Shown piece after piece: positions 6,442 to 7,567 of a stretch of DNA of 7,567 nt. The first letter of the stretch is position 1. The number at the start of each line of letters is the position of its first letter. This DNA is from Sphingobacteriales bacterium. GTDB lineage: Bacteria; Bacteroidota; Bacteroidia; Chitinophagales; Chitinophagaceae. The DNA lies in NCBI GenBank assembly GCA_023251215.1, contig JAHEZF010000071.1, positions 1-7,567 on the forward strand. Reading direction: 5' to 3'. The notes under the pieces were generated by a model, which was not told the origin of the DNA, searched no databases, and saw only the letters and a program-made list of their open reading frames with translations. Position numbers and translations under genes: made by a program.

Positions 6442-6472
6442 TTTGAACAACTTATATCTTTTCGTAACTTTC
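6442..6472 (+). promoter_or_regulatory. Probable promoter (TTTG-N19-TAACTTTC) of the CBS gene
   Basis: TTTG at 6442-6445 is followed by exactly 19 bases and then TAACTTTC at 6465-6472. This matches the Bacteroidota consensus in spacing, and in the -7 box except for its last base. The ATG lies 17 bases downstream, giving a short leader of about 10 bases. An overlapping TATCTTTT at 6455-6462 is a weaker alternative -7 box. Confidence 0.6.
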
Positions 6473-6489
6473 ATTTGAAAATTTGACAT

Positions 6490-6924
6490 ATGAATACAGT
6501 TTCTTCGGTTCTTGCCCGCAAAAGTTTATTACCTGTAACAGTAACACCAGATACCGCTGTTACAGACGCCTTACAGAAAATGGCTGAAAAAAATATCGGT
6601 TCTGTAGTGGTAATGCAAAACAATGAGTACTTAGGCATCATGACAGAAAGAGATTATTCCCGGAAAGTAGTATTAAAAGGGAAAGACTCTACCAATACCA
6701 AAGTTTCGGAGATCATGTCAACCGATTTGCCGAATGTAAAACCGACTGATACAATCGAACATTGCATGGGACTGATGGACACGCTGAATATACGTTATAT
6801 GCCGGTATTTGAGAACGACAAACTCTCGGGCATCATTTCGATGAGTGATGTGGTGAAACAAACGATCCTGTTGCAAAAAGAAACCATCAGCCAGCTGGAA
6901 AGCTATATTCACAGCAATGTGTAA
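6490..6924 (+). CDS. Stand-alone paired-CBS-domain protein
   Basis: The 144-residue protein consists almost only of two CBS repeats, about residues 8-65 and 73-130, forming one Bateman module. The first repeat ends with the typical GIMTERD (49-55) and the second with GIISMSD (114-120), including the Asp positions that often contact adenosine ribose. It has no signal peptide or membrane helix, so it is cytoplasmic. Such modules sense AMP, ATP, SAM or similar ligands. With no attached enzyme or transporter domain, the partner is unknown. ATG at 6490 is preceded by GACAT and a nearby promoter, and it gives a complete first repeat. The gene ends in a strong terminator, so it is probably monocistronic. 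Neighbouring tRNA and msrA genes do not suggest a target. Confidence 0.9.
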   Translation: MNTVSSVLARKSLLPVTVTPDTAVTDALQKMAEKNIGSVVVMQNNEYLGIMTERDYSRKVVLKGKDSTNTKVSEIMSTDLPNVKPTDTIEHCMGLMDTLNIRYMPVFENDKLSGIISMSDVVKQTILLQKETISQLESYIHSNV

Positions 6925-6946
6925 CTTACTCTGCCTGTTAAATTTT

Positions 6947-6975
6947 AAACGAAGCCCCGTAAGGCTTCGTTTTTT
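6947..6975 (+). terminator. Strong intrinsic terminator of the CBS gene
   Basis: AACGAAGCC (6948-6956) pairs perfectly with GGCTTCGTT (6963-6971) around a six-base loop, extended by A6947-T6972 and followed by T through 6975. It starts 22 bases after the TAA stop at 6922-6924. It ends the CBS unit and isolates the downstream msrA gene. Confidence 0.92.
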
Positions 6976-7112
6976 GTTATCACAACCGGTTATTGCCGGT
7001 AAACTGTTAATGAATACGCAAAAAAATCATAATGTCATTCATCTTACAAACCAAACCTTTGCCGGGTAATTAAATTGCACGAAATTTATGACCCCATTAA
7101 AAATACCGGTTC

Positions 7113-7567
7113 ATGAAAAATATTTTAATCTCTTTTTTGATAATAACAACCGGTATATCTTCCTGTTACCAAAAATCAACAGGAACAACTAATTTATTTA
7201 TGGATAATACAAGTACTATGACTGACCTGAAGACTGACACTGCCACTTTTGCCAACGGATGCTTTTGGTGCACTGAGGCCATCTTTGAAGAATTAGATGG
7301 AGTGATCAGCGCAACTTCCGGTTATTCCGGCGGGCAAACTGAGAATCCAACTTATAAACAGGTTTGTACCGGCGAAACCGGTCATGCAGAGTGTCTGCAG
7401 ATTGTTTATGATCCCGCTAAGATCAGTTATGATGAATTACTGGAAGTATTCTGGCAAACACATGACCCCACCACACTAAACAGGCAGGGCGCCGATGTGG
7501 GAACCCAATACCGCAGCGCCATTTTCTACCATAATGGCGAACAAAAACAAAAAGCGGAAAAATATAA
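7113..7567 (+). CDS. msrA: Peptide methionine sulfoxide reductase MsrA, lipoprotein form (3' end beyond window)
   Basis: The frame starts at ATG 7113 and runs off the right edge after 151 codons. Residues 1-18 form a lipoprotein signal: Lys2, a hydrophobic core, and the lipobox ISSC with Cys18, so the enzyme is probably anchored in a membrane facing the periplasm. The MsrA domain begins near residue 42. It contains the active-site motif [12 protein letters not shown] (nucleophile Cys50, Glu55), GYSGG (70-74), TGHAE (89-93), [12 protein letters not shown] (117-128) and GTQYRSAIF (130-138). MsrA reduces methionine-S-sulfoxide in oxidised proteins, with recycling through thioredoxin-like donors. 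Cys53 sits two residues after Phe51 in the GCFWC form, and Cys85 and Cys94 are further cysteines. Met30 and Met36 are alternative starts that would give a cytoplasmic enzyme, but the intact lipobox favours 7113. No MsrB domain is visible, though one could lie beyond the edge. I found no clear promoter in 6977-7112. Confidence 0.95.
   Translation, partial: MKNILISFLIITTGISSCYQKSTGTTNLFMDNTSTMTDLKTDTATFANGCFWCTEAIFEELDGVISATSGYSGGQTENPTYKQVCTGETGHAECLQIVYDPAKISYDELLEVFWQTHDPTTLNRQGADVGTQYRSAIFYHNGEQKQKAEKY

Overview
The window looks like chromosomal DNA from a Bacteroidota bacterium, probably of the Chitinophagaceae type. This is inferred from four things. The left edge holds a large secreted protein built from Kelch, Ig-like, GEVED and P-type domains. 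The promoters fit the Bacteroidota pattern TTTG-N19-TAnnTTTG, and Shine-Dalgarno sites are absent. A DUF3276/PUR-type nucleic-acid-binding protein is present. The tRNA genes carry no encoded CCA. No genus can be named from the sequence alone.

Minus-strand half (1-5218): a secreted multidomain protein runs off the left edge (1-2586). It is separated by an intrinsic terminator from a 150-residue PUR-domain protein (2781-3233), which has a very clear promoter at 3282-3312. Between that promoter and the next gene is a degenerate 7-bp tandem repeat (3319-3395). The repeat changes its unit half way but keeps phase, and it contains the stop codon of the next gene, a 609-residue ABC exporter half-transporter (3389-5218). 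Neither the PUR gene (GTG) nor the exporter gene (TTG) has a plausible ATG start.

Plus-strand half (5219-7567): a PAP2-family membrane phosphatase (5350-6006) is divergent from the exporter. It is followed by two tandem serine tRNA genes, UGA at 6134-6217 and CGA at 6270-6356, each with an identical TATTTTTG box just upstream and with a terminator-like hairpin between them. Next come a stand-alone paired-CBS protein (6490-6924) with a strong intrinsic terminator, and the 5' part of a lipoprotein-type methionine sulfoxide reductase A (7113 to the right edge).

The genes do not form an obvious pathway. Terminators and individual promoters suggest mostly single-gene transcription units with envelope, stress-repair and housekeeping roles. 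I see no phage, insertion sequence, CRISPR array, toxin-antitoxin or recognisable defence system. The most unusual structure is the phase-locked heptamer array. The most unusual proteins are the Kelch/GEVED/P-domain secreted protein, which shows no protease domain in its visible part, and the exporter with Asp at the catalytic-Glu position.
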